A DNA stretch of 64,000 nucleotides from Selaginella moellendorffii (GCF_000143415.4 NW_003314279.1:2120866-2184865), one strand, 5' to 3'. Counted from the stretch's first letter, positions 12,129 through 23,543 are shown. Numbers and translations: made by a program. The notes: generated by a model from the letters alone, not told the origin.

Positions 12129-13702
12129 TCAAAAGATCATCACTATTCCATCGTGAATCCGGTTCTTTTGGTTCTGTGCAACACACTCTGATATCCACAT
12201 GAGATTTCTGATCTCTTGCTCCCGTAGTCGGACGTATGCAAAAAACACTGCGTAGTGGAACTACAGGAAACACCTCTAAGAATTAGAATTTAAGAGCGCA
12301 ACATTGAGCAGTTACCTGTTGCTCGAAGGTCAATATCAATCTCTTCACTTCTTCTTCGTAAAATGCCTTGTCGAGCATTTGGCTCTCGCCATATTCAATC
12401 TTCGCAAAAATTGGTTGATATGGAGGATATTTCTCCACAGCAGCTCGGACCTGTCGTATCGTCAACTCTCAAGAATGACAAAAAGCAGTATCTACCTGGT
12501 CGGGATCATCACACAGAGCAAGCTCTTCATGGCCATAAGGATACCTGAATAGAAATTATCACTCCCAGAGAATGTAACAAGAAATAGAATGTTTACAGCA
12601 GTCCAAATGACGAGTAAAGCTTGCGCCGATCATCCCGAGTCAACTCAGTGCCAATACTAAAAGACCGTAACCCATCAGTAATCAGCATAGATGACAATTC
12701 ACGAAAACCTGTTGATGGTTATGTTGACAGCCCTGCGGTCAGCTTCAAAAGCAAGCAAGTCGCACATAAGCTCTCCGGTAGCACCACCAAGTTTCTGAAA
12801 CCGATGCAATGTGGTGAGAGACCAGAAAAGAAAAAGGCATTAGCGAACCTTGCAGAAAGTGTAGAAGTCCTCCAAATAAGCTTTGTATAGAGTGTTTCGC
12901 ATGATTTCAATGTTCATGTCGTCCAAGTCCTGCATAATCCTGTTCATTTGAGAGCTAATAGGCAAGAATTCCAGAACCTACTTCGGAGGTGATGCATCCA
13001 GAAAAGTAAGGAGCCAAGGGCGTATCCACGAGCACAAGACGGTATAGCTCAGCCATGTTGTGAGCTGCGGCAACAGTGGCAATCCTAGGTAAGGAAGAAA
13101 AAAAAACTTAGAACATAGAAAGAACGAGCTCAGAGTAAAGAAAATACCCGTCAAACATTCCCAGGGGATGACACTTTTCAAGCAATTCTTGGACATCTCT
13201 TTCGTGAAGAGCTCCTGTGACGATCAAAACCACGTTGTCAATTATGTATCCATACCTGGTGGAGGAGCACCGAAATTCTTAAGCAATGGAAAAAAAAATA
13301 AAACCATGATTCTATCAACCGAGAGCTTACGTTATATACTCGAGGAACTTGGACAGCGGCTCCGTGGCCTGGACGAGCAAGCTATTGTAATCGTCCACCA
13401 ATTTCTGGGTACATCGCTCCACAATGTTGGTCGTGTGCAAGGGCGAAGGCTCTAAATGATGGATCGATAAAAATGCGACCTCGCATTCGAATTGGGGGAA
13501 GGAGTAGAGAATTTCACTCACCGTTTTGGAGATAGGGGCCATAATCCGTAGCTGAGAGATGCATCTTGATGTCGTCGAGCGTCTCGCACTGCGAGAGATT
13601 GTTGTAGTCGGCCGTGGTGAGCATCCCGGAGCGAAAGCCGCGGACGATCGCCTCCAGGAATCCGCCATGGATGTTGAAGGTGAGCGCCTCGAAGCCATAC
13701 AT
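12129..13702 (-). CDS. VHA-d: V-type proton ATPase subunit d
   Basis: Subunit d is part of the membrane-embedded Vo sector of the vacuolar proton pump and couples the rotor to the central stalk. The protein starts [14 protein letters not shown], the invariant N-terminus of plant subunit d. It continues through LQNEPSPLHT-type, [30 protein letters not shown] and [17 protein letters not shown] segments. The last intron joins …LILTFEQQ to [16 protein letters not shown], and the protein ends …[10 protein letters not shown], so the stop is at 12129-12131. Introns are short. The length is close to the usual 350 residues. Only 53 bp separate its start codon from the stop of the upstream methyltransferase gene. 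Confidence 0.95.
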
Positions 13703-13755
13703 TCTCGCAGATCTGAAAACCCTAAATACGTGTAGGGCTAATTTTTCCTTTATTT

Positions 13756-14760
13756 TCACTTTCGTGCTACTCCCACAATGTAGGAAGAAATGAGGGGATT
13801 CTTGGATGGAAATCGATAGCTGCGAGCGTCGATCGAGGAGAATCTAGCCTTTCGTATGAAGGACAAGGTGTCGCGATTCAAGTGGCATCCATCCGCAACG
13901 AAGACTTGGATGGGATTGAGAAGATTTTGGAAGAGATTGAGCCAGCTCCCATCTGGATCCATCCAGAGATCATGGAAACAGGGGAAAGAAAAGGAGATCT
14001 TACCTTGAGCTCCTACGTGCTCCACGAACAAGAACTGTCCTCCAGGTTTGAGAACTCTGATCACCTCTGTGAGCGAAGAAAAGAAAGATGAAAAACGAAT
14101 TTTCCTTCGATCGATACATTTTTGGATACCTTGCATCGTAGATGAGACGTCTGTGACAGAGCAAAGTACCAAGGTCGAGATCACCACGTCGATGCTCGAG
14201 CTCTCCAAGGGAATTTTCTCGCCAACCTTGATATCATAGGTGATCGTTCATCCTGGGGATTCATTGAAATTTTGCAAAATCTAGCTAGCTTTCGCTTACT
14301 CCGTGGATGAACTCGAATTGGTCGCCACGAAATCCAGCTGCTACGAGCGAATTGACGGCGTACTTCTCCATGCTTTTGTTTGGATCCACTCCGGTGATCT
14401 TGAGATCATTCCTTCCACTCAAGTACTTGAAATTCACTCCAGTCCCAATCCCGACCTCCAAAACAGTGCGTGCGCGTCCATCGATCTGGCTGAAGAGCTT
14501 GGCGGTGTCCTTGATCGATCAAGAACTAAACCAATCACGAAAGTTTTCACATCGATCTAAATTCACCTTGTCGAAACCTGATCCGGAGAAGGAATTCATG
14601 AACTTCGCGTACAACTTCTCGATCCAGCGTGGTTTCTTGGGATGGATTCTTTGGATGAAATCCTGGGACGAAGAAGAAGAACGCACACAGATCGATCATG
14701 GTAAAAAAATCTATCCTCTTTACTTCCTTCACTTACTTGATAGCTAGAGCCATCTTCCAT
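13756..14760 (-). CDS. METTL7-like SAM-dependent methyltransferase
   Basis: This is a class I methyltransferase of the UbiE/METTL7 type. Motif I is VLEVGIGTGVNFKYL (about 14480-14430). It is followed by ITGVDPNKSM, the SSSIDVVISTLVLCSV segment, and EVIRVLKPGGQFLFVEHV. An intron then joins EHVGAQ to DGSWLNLFQNLLNPIQ and the family-typical VADGCHLNRDT. The first exon is short (MEDGSSYQ). The ATG at 14760 is the first in frame; codons upstream remain open but begin with GTG, not ATG. Substrate is unknown; plant relatives are often described as plastid-associated, but no clear transit peptide is seen. The gene sits 53 bp upstream of V-ATPase subunit d. Confidence 0.85.
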
Positions 14761-15088
14761 GGAGTCTCTCTCTTTCACTTTCACCTCCGTGATTGGTGCT
14801 TTAAAGCGATCGATGGCTCGAATCTAAGCCCCTTGCTCTTTCTTTACATCACAACGACAGTATTTTTTCACGCCAAGGATTAAATGTGCTATCGTTCACG
14901 GGAGCGCTTCGCAATAACAAACAAGGCAGAATGGCAAAGCGCTCCTGGTTGGACAGCGCGATAAAAGCTTTAAGATTTTGGAATTTTGGACCACTTCGAG
15001 CTCAAACTTGAAAGTCAATGTAAGGTCAACAACGTCAATGAAAAGTCAATGTAAGTTAAGTCTTCAAAGACCGTGGATTGACAATTGA
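14761..15088. promoter_or_regulatory. Divergent intergenic region
   Basis: About 330 bp separate the minus-strand methyltransferase from the plus-strand PPR gene, so the stretch must hold both promoters or the PPR 5' exon. A direct repeat of gtcaatgtaaggtcaa-like units lies at about 15013-15056. No TATA box is obvious. Confidence 0.5.
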
Positions 15089-15136
15089 GCTCATTTTTTT
15101 CCCATTGCCAGATCTCTGGCTTCCAGGAAGAAATGC

Positions 15137-16672
15137 GTGGACGCCATAGAGCAAGCCCTGGATCGCGCCCGTCAGCTCCAGGAGCAGCAAGGGCTCGCGT
15201 CGAAGATCACGAAATGCACGGATCTGGAGCAAGCACAAATGCTCCTCGCCCAAGCAGCACGATCCGGCGTGGATCGCCTGGCCAGCGTCGGGAATCCATT
15301 GATCCAGATGTTTGGAGAGCTGGGTAGAGTTTTCGAGGCGCGCGCGGCGTTTGACAGGCTGCAAGATCCTAGCGTCGTCTCGTGGAATGTGATGTTCACT
15401 GCGTATGCCCGGAATGGGCATCCAGAGAAGGCGAAGGAGCTGTTTGATCGGATGCCCGATCGCAGCGTGGTGTCCTGGAACGCGATGATTGGGCTTCTTG
15501 CGGGCATTGGCGATTCCCCAGGCGCGATGCGGGTGTTCCGGATGATGAATCTCCACGGGGAGAGGCCAGTAAGGGCCACATTCCTCTCGGCGCTCGAGGC
15601 GATCGATGCTGCTGAGGCCAGATTCTTGCGCGCCGTCATCTTGGAGGCCGGGATGGAATCCAATGTCGCCGTTGGCACCGCGCTCGTCAAGTTCTTGAGC
15701 AAAGCCGAGAAGGTCGACGAGGCCTGGGCTTTGTTTCTAGAAATGCCCAGCAAGAACATCGTCTCCTGGACGACGATGCTGGGAGCTCTTGCCCAGCACG
15801 GGAATCTGAGAGATTCGAAGGCCCTCTTCGATCGGATGGCGCAGGGTAACGCTGTTTCTTGGAACACATTGATCTGCGGGTATGCCCACGCGGGGCATAG
15901 CAGGGAGGCTCTAGGGATGTTCTTGGCGATGGATCTAGCGGGGATGGAGCCCGAATGCGTCACGTTTGCTGCGGCCGTGGAAGCGTGCTCCCAGCTCTTG
16001 GATCTCGCCCAGGGCCGGAGAATTCACTCCGAGATCACTGCGGCAGGGATCATCTCCGAGGAACTGGGACTGGGAGTGGCCAACGCTCTCATCAATCTCT
16101 ACGGGCGATGTGGGCGAATGGATCTCGCAAGAGCGTGCTTCGATCTCCTCATCCACGAGCGAATTCTTCGCTCCAATTCTATCCCCTGGACAAGCATCGT
16201 TGGACACTATGCCCGGAATGGGTATCCCGCGGAGGCGATGGAGCTCTTCCACGCCATGGCCGTGGAGGGTCTGAGCCAAACCCCTGTTCTCTTCATCAGC
16301 ATGCTCTCCTCTTGCAGCCATGGCGGCAAGCTAGAAATCGCTCGCCGCCTCTTCCTCTCTATGATCCAAGACTATGGGCAGGATCCCACAATCGATCACT
16401 TCATGTGTATGCTCGATCTGCTAGCGAGAAATGGGAAGCTGGGCGACGCGCAGGATCTCATCCAAGCTCTGGATCTCCAGTCGGAGGAATTGATCGCTTG
16501 GAGGACTCTAGTGGCAGCTTGCAAGAGCCACGGTGATCTCCCCCGCGGAAGAGGAGCTGTGGAGATGGCTATGGCGGCGGACGACGCCATGGCTGCTCCA
16601 TACGTGATGCTCTCCGCCATGTATCGCGAGCAAGGAGTGGACGGCGGAGATGGCAACGAGCTTAGCCGTTGA
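15137..16672 (+). CDS. PLS-type pentatricopeptide repeat protein
   Basis: PPR proteins bind organellar RNA in a sequence-specific way, usually in plastids or mitochondria. The intronless frame has repeated VVSWNxM… units with following AxxLFDRMP helices, typical of P, L and S motifs. It ends with an E-like region (EELIAWRTLVAACKSHGDL … APYVMLSAMY) and has no DYW deaminase domain. The start is uncertain: the frame is open back to 15089 and already looks like coding sequence there, but contains no ATG. Position 15137 is a GTG. The first in-frame ATG is near 15239. An upstream exon spliced at an AG around 15110-15129 is the likely answer. Confidence 0.85.
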   Translation: MDAIEQALDRARQLQEQQGLASKITKCTDLEQAQMLLAQAARSGVDRLASVGNPLIQMFGELGRVFEARAAFDRLQDPSVVSWNVMFTAYARNGHPEKAKELFDRMPDRSVVSWNAMIGLLAGIGDSPGAMRVFRMMNLHGERPVRATFLSALEAIDAAEARFLRAVILEAGMESNVAVGTALVKFLSKAEKVDEAWALFLEMPSKNIVSWTTMLGALAQHGNLRDSKALFDRMAQGNAVSWNTLICGYAHAGHSREALGMFLAMDLAGMEPECVTFAAAVEACSQLLDLAQGRRIHSEITAAGIISEELGLGVANALINLYGRCGRMDLARACFDLLIHERILRSNSIPWTSIVGHYARNGYPAEAMELFHAMAVEGLSQTPVLFISMLSSCSHGGKLEIARRLFLSMIQDYGQDPTIDHFMCMLDLLARNGKLGDAQDLIQALDLQSEELIAWRTLVAACKSHGDLPRGRGAVEMAMAADDAMAAPYVMLSAMYREQGVDGGDGNELSR

Positions 16673-16735
16673 TGGCAGCCAAGGAATCAACGGCTGGGAT
16701 GGTTCCTTGCTCGCTATCTCCTAGGGCAGTCGGCA

Positions 16736-17808
16736 ATGGTGATCGATGGCACAGCCGCGAGCTCCAGGATGGGGAAGAGGATTCGCGAGGGCGACGATGA
16801 GGTCTACCTCGACAACTATTACTCCAACAAGAGATATCTCACCGAGGTACGAGCTCCAATCTTAAAAAAAAAAATCTCTCTCATGGTTTTTGGCCTGCAT
16901 TTTTTCCTTGTTCTTCCAGGTGATTTCTTCCTGCCTCAATGGACTGAAAGTCGCGGACGTTGATATCGCCAGTGCTGCTATTCCCGACGAGAACGAGGAT
17001 TTTGGCGACTCCCTCGATCCAGGAGCTGTGCTTGCCAAATCTTTCTCGTCTGCTCGTAGCTATCTCGGGTAAAGTTCGATACGATTCTTTCTCGGGAGAG
17101 AGATCTTTGCTTTGCTTTGCCAGGGAGGATCATGTTGCTCTCGATTCTCCAATGTCCGACGATGGCGACGAGCAATTCATGTCCGTGAGCACGTCGCCCA
17201 GCCGCTCCTCCTCTCGATCACTAAACTCGTCTCCTCCCACGTCCTCGCTGCCCAGACACCTCCACGAGTCCGAGTGCTGCCGGCTTCCACCATCGCCGAG
17301 CGACCCGTGCCACCCCCCGGATTTACGTCGCGCGGCGCTCATGCGAGCGCTCCAGATCCGCGCGCTCTCACCCGGAGGCATCCAGCCCAGCTGCATGTAT
17401 GATCCCAGGCAGCTCCAGCAGATCCTCGACAAAGACAAGCCCGCGCCGGCGACGATAATCACTCACAGGCGGGGAGACGAACAAAACGAGCTGCTCCTCG
17501 GCTCGCCACCCCACGGCCAGTTTCCATCGCAGGTCTTCCGAGCTTCCAACGCGGTTGCGAGCAGGAGCTTGGTCCTGGACGACGATCAAAAGCCGGTGGA
17601 GTCCGTGGCCACGGCTGAGGGCATGGACAGGAGCGAAGACGTGCTGAGCGAGCCCAGCGTTCCGAGACGGAGTCGGAGCCGGAGGAGGCCCGGTGAGGAG
17701 TGCCACTGGTCGAGGATGAAACGAGGAAAGCTACACCAAAACTCCATCTCCAGCTTGAAAAAGGTGGAAGTCTCGACCGAGATATCAGACACGGAGTCAT
17801 GTTTGTGA
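16736..17808 (+). CDS. Uncharacterised plant protein (GKRIREGDDEVYLDNYYS family)
   Basis: Three exons (16736-16846, 16920-17068, 17124-17808) sum to 945 nt in frame, giving 314 residues. The N-terminus after MGKRIREGDDE has a tyrosine-rich segment (YLDNYYSNKRYLTE) followed by VISSCLNGLKVAD, which I associate with a conserved but unnamed plant family. The middle is serine-rich and low in complexity. Near residue 150 there is ALMRALQIRA and DPRQLQQILDKDK. The C-terminus is basic (RRSRSRRRPGEE) and could act as a nuclear signal. No enzymatic motif is seen. A second ATG at 16769 is an alternative start. Confidence 0.7.
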
Positions 17809-20113
17809 ACGGTATTCTTTTCTTCTTTCGGTTTTCTTAACTCTCAGCTTCTTTATCTCATCTTTGCAGTGTGTCCTCGAGAACTTCGTATGGAATTGTG
17901 ATCTCCGACGCGCAAGTAAGCTTTTCTCTATCGATTCTTTGCTCAAAATCTGATTTTTACAGTATCACCTTTTATCACACCAAGGTCGTGGATGCTGTTT
18001 CTATACTCTAGGAATTTTACTCCCGCAAGCACAAGGACAGGCAAAGTAAGTACTCTCTCATCCTGACAAACCGATGGATTCTCTTCAGCTGGGACCAACA
18101 GTGACGAAGAAGCATTTATGTGTTTCGTTTCGCGATTGCGTCTCTACTATTCAGTCAATGCTGTTGGTGCTGCTGCTGCTGGTGGCCTGTGCAGTGAAAG
18201 GGGAGAGAATATCGCCGATTGCGAGCTTTTGATGATATCTCATCCCAGGAGAGCAGCAGCAAACAGCCAGGGCCCGGCCAGCCAGCCATGAATTCTGATT
18301 CTTTCGTCTCATTCATCGATCGCGGAGATTGATTGCGGGTTGGCTTTGGTGTTCCAGCGCCATCCATAGCTTGCTTACTGTCACGCAATCACTCCAGGAC
18401 TTGTACTTTGGAATTATACTGTTTCTCATTTATTTCCTGGGCCAGGAGCGACTCGATTGAGCATTCACTCGGTTAGTTAGCATGGAGCATGAGATTATCT
18501 TCGTTTCCAAGGTTTACGCGTAAAGATCTTTGAAGTGTCACGCCACCGCCGCTCTCCCACTCGCTCGCTAGTGGTCTGCAAAGCTATAAATTCGCGAAAA
18601 CGATACGTTTCTAGAAGCCACAAACGACACCATCCAAACAAGCATAAGCATCCTTCAAAGTCAGCTTAAATCTCTCGTTCTTGTGTATATTTCTTGTTCT
18701 TATTCTTGTGTGCGTGTCTGAGAGAGAGAGAGAGAGAGAGTTGGAACCCTTCAAACTCTAGAGCACAGAAAAAAAAATATCTTATAGCAATTTTGGAGAT
18801 CCTTCACATGTAAAGACCAGCCAGAAAACGCGGGATGCCCATGACACACCCTCTGCTCAGCGAGACCCTCCACTTTCCATTCCTTCCCATTCCGTGAAGA
18901 TTCATAAAAGAAAGTAGAAACTCCTTTTCTCCTCTGGCTTCACGCAACCGCAGCAACAACAACAACCAGGGCTCCGATCACGAAATATTTCCATGCTATC
19001 TTTGAGATAACTATAGGATTTGTTGTGGAATCCCGCCAACTTTTAATCTTGATAATCCTCAGGGCCCAACCTGGAAAAAGGCACCCCTCGTCGGCCGATC
19101 GATCACGTCGATCGTCCTTTGGCGTTTCTTGGACGTGTGTGTATATGTGTGTTTGTGTATAGCTGCCACCTAACCTAATTCCCTTTAAAAAGTTGCGGAG
19201 CCATGCATGCGAGGAAAAAAGAAAAAATAAAGGCTTAGAATATCTCTGTATCTAACATGGCTTGGTTGGCACCGCGCCGCGTTTAGGCCCAGAGTGTGGG
19301 GACAAAACAAAAGGCTCTCTTGCTCCATTTGTTATGGCCAAATCCACAATCTTGGACGCCACCCTCGCTCACACAAAAGGAGCTCTTCTCAAAGAGCTCG
19401 CATATTATAGCTTTTAGCCCAGGCAGACAATGTGTGTGTTGGCGTGGAAATTGGAATGGATGAAAGATTTTTTTTCTCCTGCCAATCAATCAATCAATCA
19501 TCCGTCAAGGACTCAAGGCAAACTTTTTCCAAGGTCAATCTGGGGCCGTACGGAAGACCACTGGCTGAACTTCTCGGTAGGATAGTCCTGAGGTTCTAGA
19601 ACTTAGCGTTGTTGTTTGTCTACGAACCACAGCACGATAACATGACAATGGCGTACGGAAGCTCCCAAAACTAACGGTGGTGAGAGCGCATGACCTCGTT
19701 GAGATTCGGGATCGATCGGCCCAGGGGGGGCTTTTACCTTTCACCGCGGTGTACGCCATTGCCGTAATAAAGTAAAAAGGAAGGACTCTTGTAATTTGTA
19801 AACCCGCCATGTTAAAAGCGACGTTAAAAGGCCTTTCAAAGTACAGTTAACTAATCACACCTGACGGAATGTCCTGCATGAGAGGTATATTCTGGCTGAG
19901 GAGGTGGTATATTCCGGCGCTATGCCGGAATAAGTGGAGTCCTTGGGGCGTTCGTAATTTTCGCCTAGCTCTTTTTGTAGCGATCGTGTCTTTGGCGTGC
20001 TCTGAAGTTCCTTGCGTCTCTCGCCACTCTTGGAAGAACCCCAGGCGCTCGTTCCCTGGGGACGAATCCGATCCAGTCGTGCACAGCGAATTCGATCAAG
20101 TCGTGCAGCTTTA
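17809..20113. other. Intergenic region with possible spliced 3' UTR
   Basis: Just past the stop at 17808 there are clean intron-like segments, for example about 17812-17869 and 17927-17980, which suggest introns in the 3' UTR or alternative ends of the previous gene. Further on are a GA microsatellite (about 18719-18740), an ATCA microsatellite (about 19486-19500) and a perfect 9-bp hairpin at 19909-19932. I see no convincing gene. The last few hundred bases would hold the promoter and 5' UTR of the next gene. Confidence 0.5.
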
Positions 20114-21403
20114 ATGGGCAATTCCTCGATTTTGGAAGAGGAGGGCTATGGCGGCGGCGGTGGCGATAGCGTCCTGTGGGCGCCTGGCAGCCCGCGGCTG
20201 TCCTTCTCCAGGGATTTCGTCCAGTCTGATGTATTCACTCCATCGTCGGCGAGGAAGGATCCGGCCTTGATCCCTTCCGCTTCCTCGGCCGATTTCGATT
20301 TCGGCATGCTTGCATTGCTGCGGGGCGGGGCGGCAGATGGCGAGGAGGGCGTGGAGCTCATCCAAAACGGCAAGCTCCTCCCGATCGATCGCAGCGCTGC
20401 GGCTCCGCCAAGGGCGGCGGCGGCCGTGAACGGCCCGGAGGAGGCGGAGGCGCCTCGCAGTAGCATTGGGAGCGATGCCGAGATCGCCCAAATCACCAGC
20501 GCCCACGAATCCGATCAATCGCAGCCTCCTCGACACCAGGTACCCCCAAAGTCGCCCGCCAGCAGCCGATGGAAGGATCTCCTCACGCTCAATTTCATGC
20601 GCTCCTCCTCCTCCTCCTCCTCCTCTCTCTCGATCGAGACAGAGCCCCTGAATCACTCGAGCTCCTCCTCCTCCTCCAAGCTGGGATCCTCCTCGTCCTC
20701 CTCTCGCCTCAAGCTCCTGTTTAGGAGCAGCTCCGCGGGAGCTGGGAGCCGGCAGCACCAGCAGCAGCTTGACGCGCAAATCGAGCCCAGCTTGGGGAGA
20801 TCCGCGTCGGAATCCAAGGTCTCGACATGCTGCAACAATCTCCGCGTCGCCGATGGGGATCTGGTCGTCCGGAGGCCGCCATCCAAATCCGATTCCTCCT
20901 CCAGCCAGAACGCTGTGATCTCAGTTCCAGCGGAAACAGGGGACGATCCCAAATCCACAGGGGCGATCCAGAGGAGGAGGACTCGATCGTGTTCTTCCTC
21001 GAATCCCCATCCAAGCCCAGCTCCAAATCCGCGGAGGAAGGCCCTGGCCGAGGTGAAAGCCACGGCGTGCTCCCCGTCCGCCATGAGATCCAACGCGGCG
21101 AATTACCAGCGCCTGGGTCCCAAGCAAGCGAATCCATCGAATCCCCACCAGATTCTTCCCACGATCAAGAACAGCAGCTCCATGGATGGCTGGCGGGTCT
21201 ACAGCGAGAGGATGAGCAACGCGAGCAGCAATGGTGGGAGTAGCGTCGTGGGGGGCAGTAATAACCACGGGGTAAAGGTGGCGGAGGTTTTGCATATGGA
21301 GGTTTGTATGGGGCAGTCCATGGTGGTTTCCAAGGTTACCAGGGCTGCCAAGGCTTTCACCAAGAAGGAAAACGCTCCAGGCAAGATTTCTGTGAGAACT
21401 TGA
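20114..21403 (+). CDS. DUF1645-like plant protein
   Basis: An intronless frame of 429 codons starts at the ATG giving MGNSSILEEE; upstream in-frame codons lack an ATG. The order of features recalls plant DUF1645 proteins: an early SPRLSFSRDF segment, an acidic and aromatic SADFDFGML segment, an ELIQNGKLLPI segment, and a RWKDLLTLNF motif followed by long serine runs (about 20590-20720). The second half is basic and serine-rich with an RRRTRSCSSS patch. The C-terminal part (VAEVLHMEVCMGQSM) is cysteine- and methionine-containing. The function is unknown. The family assignment rests on motif memory only. Confidence 0.6.
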   Translation: MGNSSILEEEGYGGGGGDSVLWAPGSPRLSFSRDFVQSDVFTPSSARKDPALIPSASSADFDFGMLALLRGGAADGEEGVELIQNGKLLPIDRSAAAPPRAAAAVNGPEEAEAPRSSIGSDAEIAQITSAHESDQSQPPRHQVPPKSPASSRWKDLLTLNFMRSSSSSSSSLSIETEPLNHSSSSSSSKLGSSSSSSRLKLLFRSSSAGAGSRQHQQQLDAQIEPSLGRSASESKVSTCCNNLRVADGDLVVRRPPSKSDSSSSQNAVISVPAETGDDPKSTGAIQRRRTRSCSSSNPHPSPAPNPRRKALAEVKATACSPSAMRSNAANYQRLGPKQANPSNPHQILPTIKNSSSMDGWRVYSERMSNASSNGGSSVVGGSNNHGVKVAEVLHMEVCMGQSMVVSKVTRAAKAFTKKENAPGKISVRT

Positions 21404-22492
21404 TAGGTAATTACTGATGGTTTAAGAACTTCATAGGCTAGTGTGATAGATCCATGATCCTTCCTGGCATGAAAAGCTATAAGAATTCAAGCCCAGGAGT
21501 GATCAATCCATGACAATTTACTCCACACACAATGAATGATTTTGCAAAGTTTGAAAGCTTCGTTGTTTCGGGAGGAGCCCTAAACTCGAATGAAAGAAGA
21601 AAGGATCAATGCGGAAAGTGACGGTGCCACACGGAATACTGTCCCATGGATTGCTTCACTTTGCTCGCTCGGATTGCTGCTTTCGCATGAGAAACATGCA
21701 AAAAAGCTAAGTCCGAAAAGAGCATGGCATTTATGCTGCGATGTTTTTGCCTGGTTCATGCGCAACTTAATGCAAAGTTTCCGTATGACAATGATCTTGA
21801 GATATGGACTTGATCATGCAATAATCTTACAAGCGTCTAAGAGTCGTGGAGATGGTTTTCGCTCGTTGAACTTGTCAAAACCGACACGCGAACTCTCAAC
21901 ATCTATCGAGTTTTTAATGGAAGCAAACAGTAGCAAGCCCACAATGCGAGAGTGGACTTGTGATTTATCTTTTGTATCGCGTAATGCTTCGTCTCTCTCT
22001 TTCTTCTGGGCAAATGCTCGCAGAGTCCACGCCACCCCGATCCGGGCACGGTTTAGAAATGGATCCGCTCGAGATCTCACCCACATTGCGAGGATCTATG
22101 CATTCGGCAAAGGTCGCGATGCAAACAGTAGGATATCTACACTTACAAGACAAGATTGCGATATGTGCATCCTAAAACAATGTTAAACAAGTTGAAAAGG
22201 AGTGACCCCGCAAAGATTCGTACGCCCAAACTGCTCATAGTCAACCACATCCGCTGCTTGAATAAGAGGTGGCCAATCTACGCAGATCAAGAAAGTTGAT
22301 AGAAACTTTTGCATGGGCTGTATACTTTTTTAAGAGGTGGATTACCCCTGCCTAGGGCGCGATGGCATCTGTTAGGAGGAGCGCATTTCTCGATCGCAGC
22401 ACCTGGCGTCTCCCCAGAGGTGATGTTTCTCTCTTGAGGAGATTTGGAAATTTGATAGCAAATTTTGGGGGCTCTAGAGGGCGAGGGTGTGT
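21404..22492. other. Intergenic region, no supported gene
   Basis: A 198-codon open frame at 21590-22186 and overlapping minus-strand frames exist, but none shows recognisable motifs or splice structure. An ATG at 22362 opens a frame that may be a 5' extension or upstream ORF of the R3H gene. Confidence 0.5.
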
Positions 22493-23466
22493 ATGCCGAG
22501 GCGGAAGAGCGAGTGCGCGAGGCTTGCGCGGATGGAAAGGTTTGTGGAATTCATCACACGGGATCTCAATTTTTATTTTTTGTTCTTTAGATGAGCAATC
22601 GTCGCCTTAAAAGATGGGTGAATGATCGGCTACTTCGCGAGCTCGCTCCGCCTCTGGACTCGATCGAGATTGGCGGACTCTTCGCTCCTCCTCCTTGGGG
22701 TACTTGAGTTGCACCGCAAAGAGCTGTGTTTTTCGAAACCATAAATGCCAGGAGAGAGGAACTATCAAACACCGCTGGAGAAATTGACGGAAGGTGGAGG
22801 AGCAGCCATGGCCGCCGCGTGGGAACCCTTTCGTGATAACGTAGACATGGATTACCAGGTAACCTTCTGCGATTCATTGTTTTGCTTCCATCTTGTGTAA
22901 AAACTCGATTGGTCTCTCAGGCCGATGTGTTGAGAAAACTTGAGAAGACCGGGAAACGTAAGGAAGCTGCGGCTCTTTGCGCATGGCGAGCAGTGGATCA
23001 CAATGCTCGCGATGCACTAAAGCGGCTCTCCGATTCGCCACTGCTTCCTATTCTTGAGGTACGAGATATATTTTTTCTTCGTTCCTGTAAGATGGACGGA
23101 AATTATTTATGTTTTCTTCGTTGTGAAGAATCAATTGCTCGAATTTGTGAGCGGGAGAGACGACGAGCTCGTACTGGAGATGCCGGCACCGCACCACCGA
23201 CTGCTTTTGCATGGTCTCAGTCAAGTAAGTTTTTCAAGCTTTTCCCGTAAAAATTTCAGTCTCTCAGCATTCTAAGATGTTTTTTGTTATTCTAGTTTCA
23301 TGGCTTGGCTTCGCAGTCGGAGCCAGCACCGCCACCACCCCGTGTACACATCACCAAGAGAACAAATTGCCGAAGCGAGGCAGCAAAAGATTCTGGCTTG
23401 AACCTGATGAAGTTCCTCCAGGACTGCAGGCACCCTCCTGTATTACCCCCGACTTTCAGATTATGA
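22493..23466 (+). CDS. R3H-domain protein
   Basis: R3H domains bind single-stranded nucleic acid. Six exons (22493-22539, 22596-22699, 22752-22858, 22921-23058, 23129-23224, 23296-23466) sum to 663 nt, a whole number of codons, giving 220 residues. The N-terminus (MPRRKSECARLARME then NRRLKRWVNDRLLREL and IGGLFAPPPWGERNYQTP) matches the R3H-associated N-terminal domain as I know it. The C-terminal half has FVSGRDDELVLEMPAPHHR followed by LLLHGLSQFHGL, the R3H core. The start at 22493 was chosen because it joins in frame through the acceptor at 22594-22595. Its stop is 77 bp from the convergent vicilin-like gene. Confidence 0.8.
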
Positions 23467-23543
23467 AGACCCAAGAAAACTTGGATGTATCCATACCATG
23501 GTAATGTTCCCTTTCCCTTCTGTATTATATATGACAATGCTAC

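Noticed and set aside
20111-20779. 222-codon minus-strand ORF
   Set aside because: Antisense shadow of the GC-rich DUF1645-like gene.
21590-22186. 198-codon ORF
   Set aside because: No motif, no splice structure, and overlapping frames on the other strand are nearly as long.
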